Of a DNA stretch of 64,000 bases, positions 1-8,466 are shown piece after piece. The stretch's first letter is position 1. The number at the start of each line of letters is the position of its first letter. The position numbers were made by a program, and so were the translations under genes. Below the pieces are notes generated by a model. It was given only the letters and a program-made list of their open reading frames with translations, ran no database searches and was not told the origin of the DNA. The DNA lies in NCBI RefSeq assembly GCF_000708885.1, contig NZ_JEOE01000013.1, positions 1-64,000 of the forward strand, read 5' to 3'. Source of the stretch: Cellulomonas sp. HZM. Its GTDB lineage: Bacteria > Actinomycetota > Actinomycetes > Actinomycetales > Cellulomonadaceae.

Positions 1-30
1 ACGTGAGGACAGCCGGACGGGTGGGTGGGG

Positions 31-648
31 TCAGCTGCCCAGGAGGTCCGTGAAGCTGGGGACCGCGTCGAACAGGCCCGCGGGTGCCGACGGCTCGCGG
101 TCGGCGACGGTCTCGGCGAGCTCGCGGCCCGCGCGGCGGATGCGGGCGGGCAGCGGGTTGTCGTCGTCCCCGCCGGCCGTGGCCCAGTCGTCTGTCGCGG
201 CGAACACCGCCGTGGCCTGCACGTCCGCCCGCAGGTACGCGAGCAGCGGCCGCAGGGCGTAGTCGATCGCGAGCGAGTGGCGAGCGGTGCCGCCGGTCGC
301 GCCGATGAGCACCGGGATCCCCGCGAGCGAGTCGGCCTCGAGGATGTCGACGAATGACTTGAACAGACCCGCGTAGGACGCCGAGTAGATCGGGGTGACG
401 GCGACGATCCCGTCGGCCCCCTTGACCGCGTCGACCGCCGCCGCGAGGGCGCCGCCCGAGTAACCGGTGAGCATCGCGTTGACGACGTCGTGCGCGAGGT
501 CGCGGAGCTCCACGTTCGTGACCTTCGCGGTGATGCCGCGCGCCGCGAGCTCGTCCACGGTCGCCGCGGTCAGGCGGTCCGCCAGCAGCCTCGTCGACGA
601 CGGCTGGCTCAGGCCCGCCGAGACGACGACGACAGAGCGCTCGTTCAT
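31..648 (-). CDS. NADPH-dependent FMN reductase (CE1759-like)
   Basis: Cytoplasmic flavodoxin-fold reductase, expected to supply reduced FMN to the monooxygenase encoded just upstream. The N-terminal strand-loop VVVSAGLSQPSSTRLLADRL is the phosphate-binding P-loop of NADPH-dependent FMN reductases, and VTPIYSASYAGLFKSFVDIL is the flavin-contacting segment typical of this family. Length (205 aa) is normal. I place the start at ATG 648 because AGAAGGA lies 10 bases upstream; a GTG at 672 would add eight residues. It follows the monooxygenase stop by about 30 bases on the same strand, so the two are probably co-transcribed as a two-component system. Family assignment is firm; the physiological substrate is unknown. 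Confidence 0.85.
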   Translation of the reverse strand: MNERSVVVVSAGLSQPSSTRLLADRLTAATVDELAARGITAKVTNVELRDLAHDVVNAMLTGYSGGALAAAVDAVKGADGIVAVTPIYSASYAGLFKSFVDILEADSLAGIPVLIGATGGTARHSLAIDYALRPLLAYLRADVQATAVFAATDDWATAGGDDDNPLPARIRRAGRELAETVADREPSAPAGLFDAVPSFTDLLGS

Positions 649-679
649 GTCCTTACCGTCCTTCTTGCTCACGAAACCG

Positions 680-1855
680 TCAACGCATGACGGCGTCCGC
701 TGCTTCCACGTCGTCCTCGGCGGTGCGGCCGGTCCAGTGGTCCGCGGCCGCGACCTGGTGCGTCGCGACCTCGCCGGCCGCGCGGGCCGCGGCGACGCGC
801 TCGGCGTGCGTCGGCGGGTTCGCCGGCACGTGCGCGGGGCGGGCCTTGTCGGCCTCGGCGCGCAGCACCGGCACGACCTCGCCCGCGAGCAGGTCGATCT
901 GCTCGAGCACGGTCTTGAGCGGCAGGCCCGCGTGGTCGACGAGGAACAGCTGACGCTGGTAGTCGCCCACCTGCTCGCGGAACCCCGCGTACCGGTCGAT
1001 GACCTGCTGCGGCGATCCGACCGTCAGCGGCGTCTCGCGCGTGAAGTCCTCCATCGACGGACCGTGCCCGTACACCGGCGCGTTGTCGAAGTAGGGCCGG
1101 AACTCGTCCCACGCCCGCTGCGAGTCGTGCCGCATGAACACCTGGCCGCCGAGGCCGACGATCGCCTGGTCCGCCTGCCCGTGCCCGTGGTGCTCGTAGC
1201 GCTCGCGGTAGAAGTTCACCATCGCGGCGGTGTGCTCCATGGGCCAGAAGATCGCGTTGTGCAGGAACCCGTCGCCGTAGAAGGCGGCCTGCTCGGCGAT
1301 CTCGGGCGAGCGGATCGAGCCGTGCCACACGAACGGCGGCACGCCGTCGAGCGGGCGCGGCGTCGAGGTGAAGCCCTGCAGCGGGGTGCGGAACTTGCCG
1401 GACCAGTCGACGACGTCCTCGGTCCACAGCCGGCGCAGCAGCGCGTAGCTCTCGATCGCGAGCGGGATGCCCTGGCGGATGTCCTTGCCGAACCAGGGGT
1501 AGACGGGGCCGGTGTTGCCGCGGCCCATCATGAGGTCCATCCGGCCGTCCGCGATGACCTGCAGCATCGCGTACTCCTCGGCGAGGCGGACCGGGTCGTT
1601 CGTGGTGATCAGCGTGGTCGCGGTGGACAGCGTGATGTGCTTCGTCATGCCCGCGAGGTAGCCGAGCATCGTCGTGGGGGACGAGGGCACGAACGGCGGG
1701 TTGTGGTGCTCGCCGGTCGCGAAGACGTCGAGGCCGGCCTCGTCGGCGTGCCGCGCGATCGTGAGCATGTTGCGCACGCGCTCGGTGTCGTCGGGGGTGC
1801 GACCGGTGGTGGGGTCGGTGGTGACGTCGCCGACGGTGAAGATGCCGTACTGCAT
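680..1855 (-). CDS. LLM-class flavin-dependent monooxygenase (CE1758-like)
   Basis: Luciferase-like (bacterial luciferase/alkanal monooxygenase fold) oxidoreductase of 391 aa. The start MQYGIFTVGD, the GEHHNPPF motif near residue 50, the TATTLITTNDPVRLAEEYA strand-helix and the GRMDLMMGRGN loop are characteristic of the FMN-dependent group named after Corynebacterium CE1758. ATG 1855 is chosen because homology begins there and a GAGCGAGGCG ribosome-binding stretch precedes it; the reading frame continues upstream without conserved sequence. It is followed by its FMN reductase, which supports a two-component monooxygenase. The last 60 residues are alanine-rich and poorly conserved. The substrate cannot be told from sequence. 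Confidence 0.88.
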   Translation of the reverse strand: MQYGIFTVGDVTTDPTTGRTPDDTERVRNMLTIARHADEAGLDVFATGEHHNPPFVPSSPTTMLGYLAGMTKHITLSTATTLITTNDPVRLAEEYAMLQVIADGRMDLMMGRGNTGPVYPWFGKDIRQGIPLAIESYALLRRLWTEDVVDWSGKFRTPLQGFTSTPRPLDGVPPFVWHGSIRSPEIAEQAAFYGDGFLHNAIFWPMEHTAAMVNFYRERYEHHGHGQADQAIVGLGGQVFMRHDSQRAWDEFRPYFDNAPVYGHGPSMEDFTRETPLTVGSPQQVIDRYAGFREQVGDYQRQLFLVDHAGLPLKTVLEQIDLLAGEVVPVLRAEADKARPAHVPANPPTHAERVAAARAAGEVATHQVAAADHWTGRTAEDDVEAADAVMR

Positions 1856-1885
1856 GGTGCGCCTCGCTCTCAGAAGTCCATGCGT

Positions 1886-1909
1886 TTGCATGTATCTGAT
1901 GCGCTGCAA
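1886..1909. promoter_or_regulatory. Inverted repeat TTGCA-N14-TGCAA upstream of monooxygenase operon
   Basis: A 24-bp imperfect dyad with 5-bp perfect outer arms lies 30 bp upstream of the monooxygenase start, where a promoter would be. Its left half, TTGCATGTATC, closely matches TTGCATGCATC found upstream of the MarR gene at 17947-18447. MarR-family regulators bind dyads of this size. The operator role is inference. Confidence 0.4.
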
Positions 1910-2006
1910 CCGTGCGCGTGCCGTGGCTATTCCAGGCCGCCGCACGTGTGCTGCGTCACGCACGCGGGCGTTCTGCCAGTCGTCCTGCCAGGCGTCGGAC
2001 GTGCGC

Positions 2007-2027
2007 GTCGGGATAGCGTGTCCCGAC
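2007..2027 (+). promoter_or_regulatory. 7-bp inverted repeat over a putative -10 element, RR/PIG-L operon
   Basis: Perfect arms GTCGGGA and TCCCGAC flank a 7-base spacer that contains TAGCGT, a reasonable actinobacterial -10 hexamer (positions 2014-2019). The structure ends 30 bases before the GTG start at 2058. It may be an operator over the promoter of the six-gene operon. No clear -35 was identified. Confidence 0.35.
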
Positions 2028-2057
2028 GGTCGAGCAGCACGACGAGGGGCGGGACAG

Positions 2058-3116
2058 GTGGCCGACGAGCGCGTGCGGGTGCTGGTCGTCGAGGACGACG
2101 TCGACACCGCCCAGCTCGTCGCGACCGTGCTGCGCCGGGCGGGCATGGAGACGGTCGTCGTGCACGACGCTGCCTCTGCGCTCGGCGAGGTGGACCGCGA
2201 CGAGTTCGACCTCGTCCTCACGGACATCCAGATGCCCGGCATGTCCGGCCTCGACCTGCTCGTCGAGCTGCGCTCGCGTGCGCCAGGCGTGCCGGTCGTC
2301 GTGTCCACCGCGTTCGCGAGCGTCGACTACGCGGTCGAGGCCCTGCGCCGCGACGCCGACGAGTTCCTGGTCAAGCCGGTCCCTGCGGCGACCCTGGTCG
2401 AGCGCGTCACGACCCTCGCGCAGCGCGGCCGCGCAGCCCGGGCCTCGCAGGCGCGCGGCGAGACGGTGCTCGCCGTGGGTGCGCACCCCGACGACGTCGA
2501 GATCGGCGTGGGTGCGACGCTCGCCTCGCACCACGCGGCGGGGGACACCGTCGTCGTCCTCACGCTCTCGGGCGGCTCGGTGGGCGGCGACGCGGACGTG
2601 CGCCGGCACGAGGCCCTCGCATCGGCCGCCGTGATCGGCGCGCGCCTGTTCCTGCACGACTTCCCCGACACGCGGCTCGACCCCGCGCAGGGGCTCATCA
2701 CGACGATCGAGGAGACGATCGCGCTCGTCCAGCCCGCGGTCGTCTACACCCACTCGTCGCACGACCGGCACCAGGACCACCGCGCGGTGCACGACGCGGT
2801 CCAGGTCGCGGCGCGCCGCGTGCCCAGTGTCGCGTCGTTCCAGAGCCCGTCGTCGACCATCGACTTCCGGCCCACGCGGTTCGTGCCGGTCGACGGGTTC
2901 GTCGAGACGAAGCTGCGCATGCTCGCGGCCTTCGAGTCGCAGGCGCACCGCGACTACATGGACCCCGACCTGGTGCGCGCCACCGCGCGGTACTGGGGTC
3001 GGTTCGCGGGCGGCGGGTCGGTCGAGCCGCTCGAGATGGTGCGTGCGGCCGCGATGATCGCGCGACCCGGGGTGCCGGCGGCGCTGGAGCACGACGAACG
3101 AGGGAGCAGCCGATGA
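2058..3116 (+). CDS. Response regulator receiver fused to PIG-L deacetylase
   Basis: Two-domain cytoplasmic protein of 352 aa. Residues 1-120 form a complete CheY-like receiver: acidic pocket VVEDD, phospho-acceptor Asp56 in LTDIQMPGMSG, the switch Thr/Ser in VVSTA and Lys in FLVKPV. Residues 135-330 form a PIG-L/LmbE N-acetylglucosamine-type deacetylase with the metal motif AHPDD (His143) and the second metal site HDRHQDH. The usual DNA-binding output is absent, so phosphorylation may control deacetylase activity directly. GTG 2058 is preceded by GAGGGGCGGGAC. The stop overlaps the next ATG by 4 bases. The likely kinase is encoded at 6524-8356 in the same operon. The domain assignments are clear; the substrate (a sugar or sugar conjugate) is inferred. 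Confidence 0.9.
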   Translation: MADERVRVLVVEDDVDTAQLVATVLRRAGMETVVVHDAASALGEVDRDEFDLVLTDIQMPGMSGLDLLVELRSRAPGVPVVVSTAFASVDYAVEALRRDADEFLVKPVPAATLVERVTTLAQRGRAARASQARGETVLAVGAHPDDVEIGVGATLASHHAAGDTVVVLTLSGGSVGGDADVRRHEALASAAVIGARLFLHDFPDTRLDPAQGLITTIEETIALVQPAVVYTHSSHDRHQDHRAVHDAVQVAARRVPSVASFQSPSSTIDFRPTRFVPVDGFVETKLRMLAAFESQAHRDYMDPDLVRATARYWGRFAGGGSVEPLEMVRAAAMIARPGVPAALEHDERGSSR

Positions 3117-4081
3117 GGGTCCTGGTCACGGGTGCGGGCGGTCCGGCGGGGGTCGCCGTGATCCGCTCGCTGCTGCGGCGGGGCGACGTCCAGGTGCTCG
3201 CGGCGGACATGGACCGCTGGGCCAGCGGCATCTACCTCGTTCCGCCCGAAGGGCGTCGCCTGGTGCCCGCGGGCCTCGCGGACGACTTCGTGACGACCGT
3301 CGTCGAGATGTGCCGACGCGACCGGGTCGACGTGCTGTTCCCGACGGTCGACGTCGAGCTCCCGCGCCTCGCGGCGGCCCGTGACCAGCTGCGCGACGCG
3401 GGGACGCTGCTCGCCTCGCCGTCGCTGCGGACGCTCGAGACGTGCCTCGACAAGCTCACGCTCGCACGGGCCTGCGCACGCACGTGCCGCGTGCCGCGCA
3501 CCGAGCTGGTGGGCACGCCGCAGGCCGTCGACGGCTGGGACTTCCCCGTGATCGTCAAACCGCGGCGTGGGGCCGGCTCGCGCGGCGTGCGGGTGGTCAC
3601 GTCGCAGCACGAGCTGGACGCGGTGCACGCCGACGAGGACCTGCTGGTGCAGGAGCTGCTGCCCGGCGACGAGTACTCGGTGGACGTCCTCGCGGGCCTC
3701 GACGGGCACGTCATCGCCGCGGTGCCACGAGCCCGCCTGCGGGTCGACTCCGGCGTCGCGGTCGCGGGCGTCACGGTGCGCGACGACGAGCTCGTCGCCA
3801 CCGCCAGCGCGGTCGCCAAGGCGGTGGGGCTGACGACGGTCGCGAACGTTCAGCTCAAGCGGGACCGCGACGGGCGGCCCGCGCTGCTCGAGGTGAACCC
3901 GCGGTTCCCCGGGGCGATGCCGCTGACGATCGCGTCGGGCGTCGACATGCCGTCGATCGTGCTCGACGCGGTCCTCTCGCGCCGCGTGCCCGAACGCATG
4001 GACTTCGCCGAGGTCGCGAACGTGCGCTACCTCGAGGACGTGTTCCTGCCGGTCGGCGACGTGCTGCCCGGGCGGCCCTGA
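3113..4081 (+). CDS. ATP-grasp domain protein (CarB-like)
   Basis: 322 aa. Begins with a Rossmann-like pre-ATP-grasp domain (MRVLVTGAGGPAGVAVIRSL), followed by an ATP-grasp fold with the lysine strand FPVIVKPRRGAGSRGV near residue 145, the EYSVDV segment and the metal-binding EVNPRFPG motif near residue 260. These proteins ligate a carboxylate to an amine or other nucleophile using ATP; the actual pair is unknown. The start overlaps the RR/PIG-L stop (ATGA), and its own stop overlaps the next start (TGATG), so the three are translationally coupled. Actinobacterial annotations often call this type carbamoyl-phosphate synthase-like, but it is far too short to be CarB. Confidence 0.85.
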   Translation: MRVLVTGAGGPAGVAVIRSLLRRGDVQVLAADMDRWASGIYLVPPEGRRLVPAGLADDFVTTVVEMCRRDRVDVLFPTVDVELPRLAAARDQLRDAGTLLASPSLRTLETCLDKLTLARACARTCRVPRTELVGTPQAVDGWDFPVIVKPRRGAGSRGVRVVTSQHELDAVHADEDLLVQELLPGDEYSVDVLAGLDGHVIAAVPRARLRVDSGVAVAGVTVRDDELVATASAVAKAVGLTTVANVQLKRDRDGRPALLEVNPRFPGAMPLTIASGVDMPSIVLDAVLSRRVPERMDFAEVANVRYLEDVFLPVGDVLPGRP

Positions 4082-4806
4082 TGGACGCGCTCGCTCTCGA
4101 CGAGGACCACCACGTCCACTCGACGTTCTCCGACGACGCGCACGGCGCGCCGATCGAGAACCTCCAGGCGGCCCACCGTGCGCGCCTGAGCGCGGTGCGC
4201 ATGGTCGACCACGTGCGCACGAGCACCACGTACGTGCCCGACTTCCTGTCCGTGGTGCGAGGTCTCGCGCCCGTGCCCGGCCTCACCGTGCTCACGGGGG
4301 TCGAGGCGAAGATCCTCGACGCCGACGGGCACGTCGACGCGCCCGCGGACGTGCTCGCCGGGGTCGGCACGCCGCACGGCGTGGACCGGGTGCTGATCGC
4401 CGACCACCAGTTCCCCGGCACCGACGGGCCGTGGAGCCCGCGCGCGACCCGCGAGCGCCTCGACGCGGGCCTCGCGGCCGTCGACGCGGTCGAGATGCTC
4501 GTGCTCGCGACGACGCGCGCGATGCATCGCGTCGGGCGCGCGCAGGTCGCGCACCCGTTCTCGCTGCTGCCCAAGATCGGGATCGACGAGGACGACGTCA
4601 CGGACGAGCTGCTCGACGCGTTCGCGGCAGCCGCCGTCGAGACCGGGACCCCTGTCGAGGTCAACGAGAAGTGGCGCTGCCCCGGCCCGCGCGCCCGCGA
4701 GCGGTGGGCCGCGGCGGGCGTGCGGCTCGTCGCGTCGTCCGATGCCCACGTGCCGCGCGACGTGGGCGCGTACACCTGGCTGCGCTCGGTCGTGGGGCAG
4801 GGATGA
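4081..4806 (+). CDS. PHP-domain metal-dependent hydrolase
   Basis: 241 aa, single PHP domain (polymerase/histidinol-phosphatase family). Metal ligands are visible in order: DHHVHSTFSDD at the N-terminus, MVDHV near residue 42, GVEAKI near residue 80, ADHQFPG near 108, AQVAHPFS near 157 and SSDAHVP near 221. Enzymes of this family hydrolyse phosphoesters; the substrate is unknown. Its ATG shares one base with the ATP-grasp stop. Placement between an ATP-grasp enzyme and a processive glycosyltransferase suggests a role in making or trimming a phosphorylated precursor, which is inference. Confidence 0.85.
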   Translation: MDALALDEDHHVHSTFSDDAHGAPIENLQAAHRARLSAVRMVDHVRTSTTYVPDFLSVVRGLAPVPGLTVLTGVEAKILDADGHVDAPADVLAGVGTPHGVDRVLIADHQFPGTDGPWSPRATRERLDAGLAAVDAVEMLVLATTRAMHRVGRAQVAHPFSLLPKIGIDEDDVTDELLDAFAAAAVETGTPVEVNEKWRCPGPRARERWAAAGVRLVASSDAHVPRDVGAYTWLRSVVGQG

Positions 4807-4825
4807 GCGCTGCCGCGGGGGTGCG

Positions 4826-6319
4826 ATGAGCTGGCGGGACGCCGAGGTCACGGCGCTCGTCGTCCTCGTGGCGCTGGGCGTCGGGCCGGTGCTCGCGGGC
4901 CTCGTGCAGTACCTGCTGGTGCCGGTGCACGCGGTCCGCAACCACCTCTCGCGCGCCGAGCCGTACCTGCCGCGCGTCGTGGTCGTCGTCCCCGCCTGGA
5001 ACGAGGGTGCGGTGCTCGCCGCGTCGCTCGAGCGGCTCATGCGTCTGTCCTACCCGCCGGGCTCGCTGCGCGTGTACGTGGTCGACGACGCGAGCACCGA
5101 CGACACGCCCCAGGTCGTCGCGCGCAAGGCCGCCGAGCACCCGGGCCGCATCGTGCACCTGCGTCGCGACCAGGGCGGTCAGGGCAAGGCGCACACGCTC
5201 AACCACGGCATCGCGCACGCGCTCGCCGACGACTGGATGCAGGCGCTGCTCATCATGGACGCCGACGTCATCTACCGCCCCGACTCGCTGCGCCGCATGA
5301 CACGTCACCTCGCGGACCCGCAGGTCGGCGCGGTGACCGCGTTCATCCGGGAGGGGTCGCACCGGCCGGGCACGGTGTCGCGGTTCATCGGCTACGAGTA
5401 CGTCACCGCACAGGCCGCGGCACGGCGAGCGCAGAACGTCCTCGGTGCCGTCGCGTGCCTCGCGGGCGGCGCACAGCTCCACTCGCGCGCCAACCTCGAG
5501 GCCGTGGGGGGCCGCATCGACACCAGCACGCTCGCCGAGGACACGTTCACCACGTTCCTCACGCAGCTCGACGGGCGGCGCGTGGTGTTCGAGCCGGCGG
5601 CCGTCGTGCTGGCGGAGGAGCCCGACTCGGTGCGGGCGCTGTGGAAGCAGCGGCTGCGCTGGGCGCGCGGGAACGTGCAGATCACGAGCCGGTTCCGCGA
5701 CGTGTGGTTCCGCCGGCCCTTCTCGGCGCGCGGGGCCGGGCACCGGCTCTCGTCCCTCACGTTCGGCGGGATCTGGTTCTCGGTGTACCTGCTGCCCGTC
5801 GCGATGACGCTCGCGGCGCTCGGGCTCGTCGGGCTCTACTTCGTCGACAGCGTCTCCGCGCGGCACACGTTCCAGGCGCTGTGGTGGCTCGCCGCGGTCG
5901 CGTACGTGTACATCACGGTCACGACGCTCCTGCTCGACCGCGAGACCGCTCGCAGGTCCTGGTTCCAGGGGCTGATGTTCCCGGGGCTGGGGGCGCTCGT
6001 CGTGATGCTCGCGGCGTGGTTCCCGACGCTGTGGCAGGAGGACCTGCCGTCCGCGCTCGGGCTGCACCTCACACCCGTCGGCCTCGAGGTGTGGACGCTC
6101 GCGCTGTACGCCTGGCCCGTCCTCTCGATGGCGGCCGCCTGGCTGGTGCGCGGCCTCGAGGGGACACGTGCGCTCGCGTGGCTGTCGCGGCCCCTGCTGT
6201 ACGTGGTCGGGTACGGCCCCGTGCTGTGCGCGATCACGCTCGACGCGTACGTCAAGCAGGCGAGGGGTGCGAGCACGGCGTGGGCGAAGACGGAGAAGAC
6301 CGGGCGGGTGGTGGGATGA
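4826..6319 (+). CDS. Processive family 2 glycosyltransferase, membrane-bound
   Basis: 497 aa. One N-terminal membrane segment (residues 10-30), a GT-A catalytic domain with VVPAWNEG, DDAST, LIMDADV (acceptor-side DxD-like), the EDT motif and KQRLRW (the QxxRW motif of processive synthases), then about four C-terminal membrane segments. This layout is that of cellulose/hyaluronan/PgaC-type synthases that extrude polysaccharide. ATG 4826 is chosen as the first start that leaves the membrane segment intact; an 8-codon reading frame (4803-4829) overlaps it. Being in one operon with a PIG-L deacetylase suggests an acetylamino-sugar polymer that is partly deacetylated, but the deacetylase is predicted cytoplasmic, so it more likely acts on a precursor. 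The product is not identified. Confidence 0.87.
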   Translation: MSWRDAEVTALVVLVALGVGPVLAGLVQYLLVPVHAVRNHLSRAEPYLPRVVVVVPAWNEGAVLAASLERLMRLSYPPGSLRVYVVDDASTDDTPQVVARKAAEHPGRIVHLRRDQGGQGKAHTLNHGIAHALADDWMQALLIMDADVIYRPDSLRRMTRHLADPQVGAVTAFIREGSHRPGTVSRFIGYEYVTAQAAARRAQNVLGAVACLAGGAQLHSRANLEAVGGRIDTSTLAEDTFTTFLTQLDGRRVVFEPAAVVLAEEPDSVRALWKQRLRWARGNVQITSRFRDVWFRRPFSARGAGHRLSSLTFGGIWFSVYLLPVAMTLAALGLVGLYFVDSVSARHTFQALWWLAAVAYVYITVTTLLLDRETARRSWFQGLMFPGLGALVVMLAAWFPTLWQEDLPSALGLHLTPVGLEVWTLALYAWPVLSMAAAWLVRGLEGTRALAWLSRPLLYVVGYGPVLCAITLDAYVKQARGASTAWAKTEKTGRVVG

Positions 6320-6363
6320 GTCAGCCGGGTGGTGGGATGAACCAGCCGGGTGGTGGGATGAGG
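6305..6363 (+). repeat. Three tandem 21-bp units each containing an ATG
   Basis: The 15-base core CGGGTGGTGGGATGA occurs three times at 21-bp spacing, across the glycosyltransferase stop and the start of the next gene. Each copy gives an in-frame ATG (6316, 6337, 6358) preceded by the same GGTGG purine-rich stretch. The encoded peptide begins with two copies of a QPGGGM motif. Confidence 0.8.
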
Positions 6364-6516
6364 CGCGTGCCCGACGACGAGCTCACCGACGACGCGCTGC
6401 GCGCCGAGATCCGCGCGAACGCGCGTGCCGAGCGTGGGCTCGTCGTGATCGCCGTGGTGGCGGCCGCGACCACGGGGCTGGTGGTCGCCGTGCTCGACGT
6501 CCTGGGTCACCGGTGA
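6316..6516 (+). CDS. Small single-pass membrane protein
   Basis: 66 aa if translated from ATG 6316, which overlaps the glycosyltransferase stop (ATGA); starts at 6337 and 6358 would give 59 or 52 aa. The N-terminus is a QPGGGM repeat, the middle is charged (DDELTDDALRAEIRANARAE), and residues 42-62 form one hydrophobic helix. No recognised family. Position between synthase and kinase in a tight operon suggests an accessory membrane subunit. Codon use matches its neighbours, supporting a real gene. Confidence 0.65.
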   Translation: MSQPGGGMNQPGGGMRRVPDDELTDDALRAEIRANARAERGLVVIAVVAAATTGLVVAVLDVLGHR

Positions 6517-6523
6517 GCCGCAC

Positions 6524-8356
6524 GTGAGCGACGAGGCAGACCTGTCGGCCCGGCCTGCGGACCTCGGCTCGCGGGACTCGCGCTGGGTCCGGGTGCTGCG
6601 CCGCTTCGCGGGGACCGACACCGGTGTGCGGGAGCGTCAGCTCCCGTTCGCCGTGGGCTTCGGGCTCGCGCTGCTGACGCTGCTCGTGGTGCCCGAGGTC
6701 GCGACGCACCCCCGGGCCGTGGCCGGCGCGTCCGCGCTGGTCGTCGCGCTGGTCGCCGCGGCGTGGCTGCTCCCGTGGCACAGGTGGCCCGCGGGCGCCC
6801 AGGAGGTGCTGCCGATGGCGCAGCTCGCCGCGGTGGCGCTGCTGCGCGCCGGCACCGGTGGGCCGTCGTCGATGTTCGGTGCGCTCGTGTTCCTGCCCGT
6901 GGTGACGCTCGCGAGCCGGCCCGGCCGTCGTGGCATGGTGCTCGCCACGGCCGGCGTCATGGCGTCGGTGCTGGTCCCGCTGCTGGTCGACCCGGTCGCC
7001 CGGCCGGGGCAGGCCGTCGTGCGTGCGGTCTTCGTGGCGCTGGTGGCCGGGGTGATCGCGCTGACGGTGCACGAGGCGACGTCGCGCCTGCGTGCGCGCA
7101 ACGCCGCCCTCGACGAGCTGAGGGGCGAGCAGGTCCGCCTCAACCGTGAGCTGCAGCGTGACGCGGTGGTGCTCGAGGAGGTCGCGGCGGGGCGCGAGCA
7201 CGCGTACCGGCATCTCGTCTCGGTCATCGACGCGGTGACCGAGCAGGCGATCGTCGCGACGTCCGCCGAGGGCGTCGTCGAGGTCTTCAACCTGGGTGCA
7301 GAGCGCCTGCTGGGTGTGGACGCCGACGACGCGGTGGGGCGACCCGTCGTCGCGTTCCTCGACCGCGAGGGGCTGCGCCGCAACTACCGAGCCGTCTTCG
7401 GCTCCGACCCGGTCCCCGCGGAGGACGACGCCGACGACGACACGGACGACGAGGACACGCTGCTGTTCTCGGCGGTCGCGTCGCCGACGATCGTCGCGCA
7501 GACCTCGGAGGCCGACTGGGTCTTCCACCGTCCCGAGGACGGGGTGGGCACCGTGCACCTGTCGGTCACGCGCAGGGCGGACGCGCACGGCTCGACGCTC
7601 GGGTACGTGTTCGTCGCGAAGGACGTCACGGCCGAACGCGAGGCGACCCGGCTCAAGGACGAGTTCGTGAGCCTCATCAGCCACGAGCTGCGCACGCCGC
7701 TGACCTCGGTGCTGGGCTTCCTCGAGCTGGTGCTCGACGGGCCCGACCCGCTGACCGACGAGCAGCGCCACTTCCTGCTCGTCGTCCAACGGAACGCGCG
7801 CCGCCAGCTGCGCCTCGTGAGCGACCTGCTGCTGACCGCGCAGGTGGACGCCGGGACGTTCGCGATCTCGCCGCGCCGGGCCGACGTGACCGCGGTAGCG
7901 CGTGCGGCGGTGCAGGACGCCGAGCCCGCGGCGGCGGCCGCGGGGCTCACGGTTCAGGCGCACGGCGGTCCGGTGGAGATCGAGGTGGATCCCGAACGGC
8001 TCGCGCAGGTGCTCGCCAACCTGGTGTCGAACGCCGTGAAGTTCACGCCGCAGGGCGGCCGCGTCGACGTGCGGGTCGCACCGACCGACGACGGCGGCGC
8101 GCGGCTCGAGGTCGAGGACACCGGGATCGGGATCCCGCGCGAGGACCTCGACCGGCTCGCGTCGCGGTTCTTCCGCGCGAGCACGGCGACGCGTCGCGCG
8201 ATCCCCGGCGTGGGGCTGGGGCTGTCGATCGCGAAGGCGGTCGCCGAGGCGCACGGCGGCACGCTCGACGTGCGCAGCAAGGTCGGGGAGGGGACGACGT
8301 TCGTCGTCACGCTGCCGCCCACGGTGGCACCGCCCGCGCTCGAGGCCGAACGCTAG
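6524..8356 (+). CDS. Membrane sensor histidine kinase with PAS domain
   Basis: 610 aa. Residues 40-190 are hydrophobic, with about five or six membrane spans, then a coiled coil (RLRARNAALDELRGEQVRLN), then a PAS-like domain (about 230-375) with an acidic insertion of about 20 residues. The HisKA H-box SHELRTPLTSVLGF has phospho-acceptor His387. The HATPase_c domain has the N-box NLVSNAVKFTPQGG, G1 box VEDTGIGIP and G2 box GVGLGLSIAKAV. GTG 6524 follows the previous stop by 7 bases. As the only kinase in the operon it is the obvious partner of the RR-PIG-L fusion at 2058-3116. There is no recognisable extracellular ligand domain, so the signal may be sensed in the membrane or by PAS. Confidence 0.9.
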   Translation: MSDEADLSARPADLGSRDSRWVRVLRRFAGTDTGVRERQLPFAVGFGLALLTLLVVPEVATHPRAVAGASALVVALVAAAWLLPWHRWPAGAQEVLPMAQLAAVALLRAGTGGPSSMFGALVFLPVVTLASRPGRRGMVLATAGVMASVLVPLLVDPVARPGQAVVRAVFVALVAGVIALTVHEATSRLRARNAALDELRGEQVRLNRELQRDAVVLEEVAAGREHAYRHLVSVIDAVTEQAIVATSAEGVVEVFNLGAERLLGVDADDAVGRPVVAFLDREGLRRNYRAVFGSDPVPAEDDADDDTDDEDTLLFSAVASPTIVAQTSEADWVFHRPEDGVGTVHLSVTRRADAHGSTLGYVFVAKDVTAEREATRLKDEFVSLISHELRTPLTSVLGFLELVLDGPDPLTDEQRHFLLVVQRNARRQLRLVSDLLLTAQVDAGTFAISPRRADVTAVARAAVQDAEPAAAAAGLTVQAHGGPVEIEVDPERLAQVLANLVSNAVKFTPQGGRVDVRVAPTDDGGARLEVEDTGIGIPREDLDRLASRFFRASTATRRAIPGVGLGLSIAKAVAEAHGGTLDVRSKVGEGTTFVVTLPPTVAPPALEAER

Positions 8357-8358
8357 AC

Positions 8359-8371
8359 ATACGGGACGTAT
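8359..8371. promoter_or_regulatory. 13-bp palindrome ATACGGGACGTAT
   Basis: Perfect 5-bp arms ATACG/CGTAT around GGA, placed just after the kinase stop and 96 bases before the FAD oxidoreductase start. Palindromes of this kind are common operators for TetR-type repressors. No TetR gene is in the window, so the assignment is tentative. Confidence 0.35.
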
Positions 8372-8466
8372 CAGGCGCGGGGCGGCGGTCTCCTGGACCC
8401 CGTGCGCCGACGACGGCGCGACACCTCGCCGCGCACCACCCTGCGCAGGACCTCGAAGGACCTCCC

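Noticed and set aside
467..3100. Long plus-strand reading frame continuing upstream of the ATP-grasp gene
   Set aside because: It covers the monooxygenase antisense and the RR-PIG-L gene in another frame; conserved sequence begins only at 3113.
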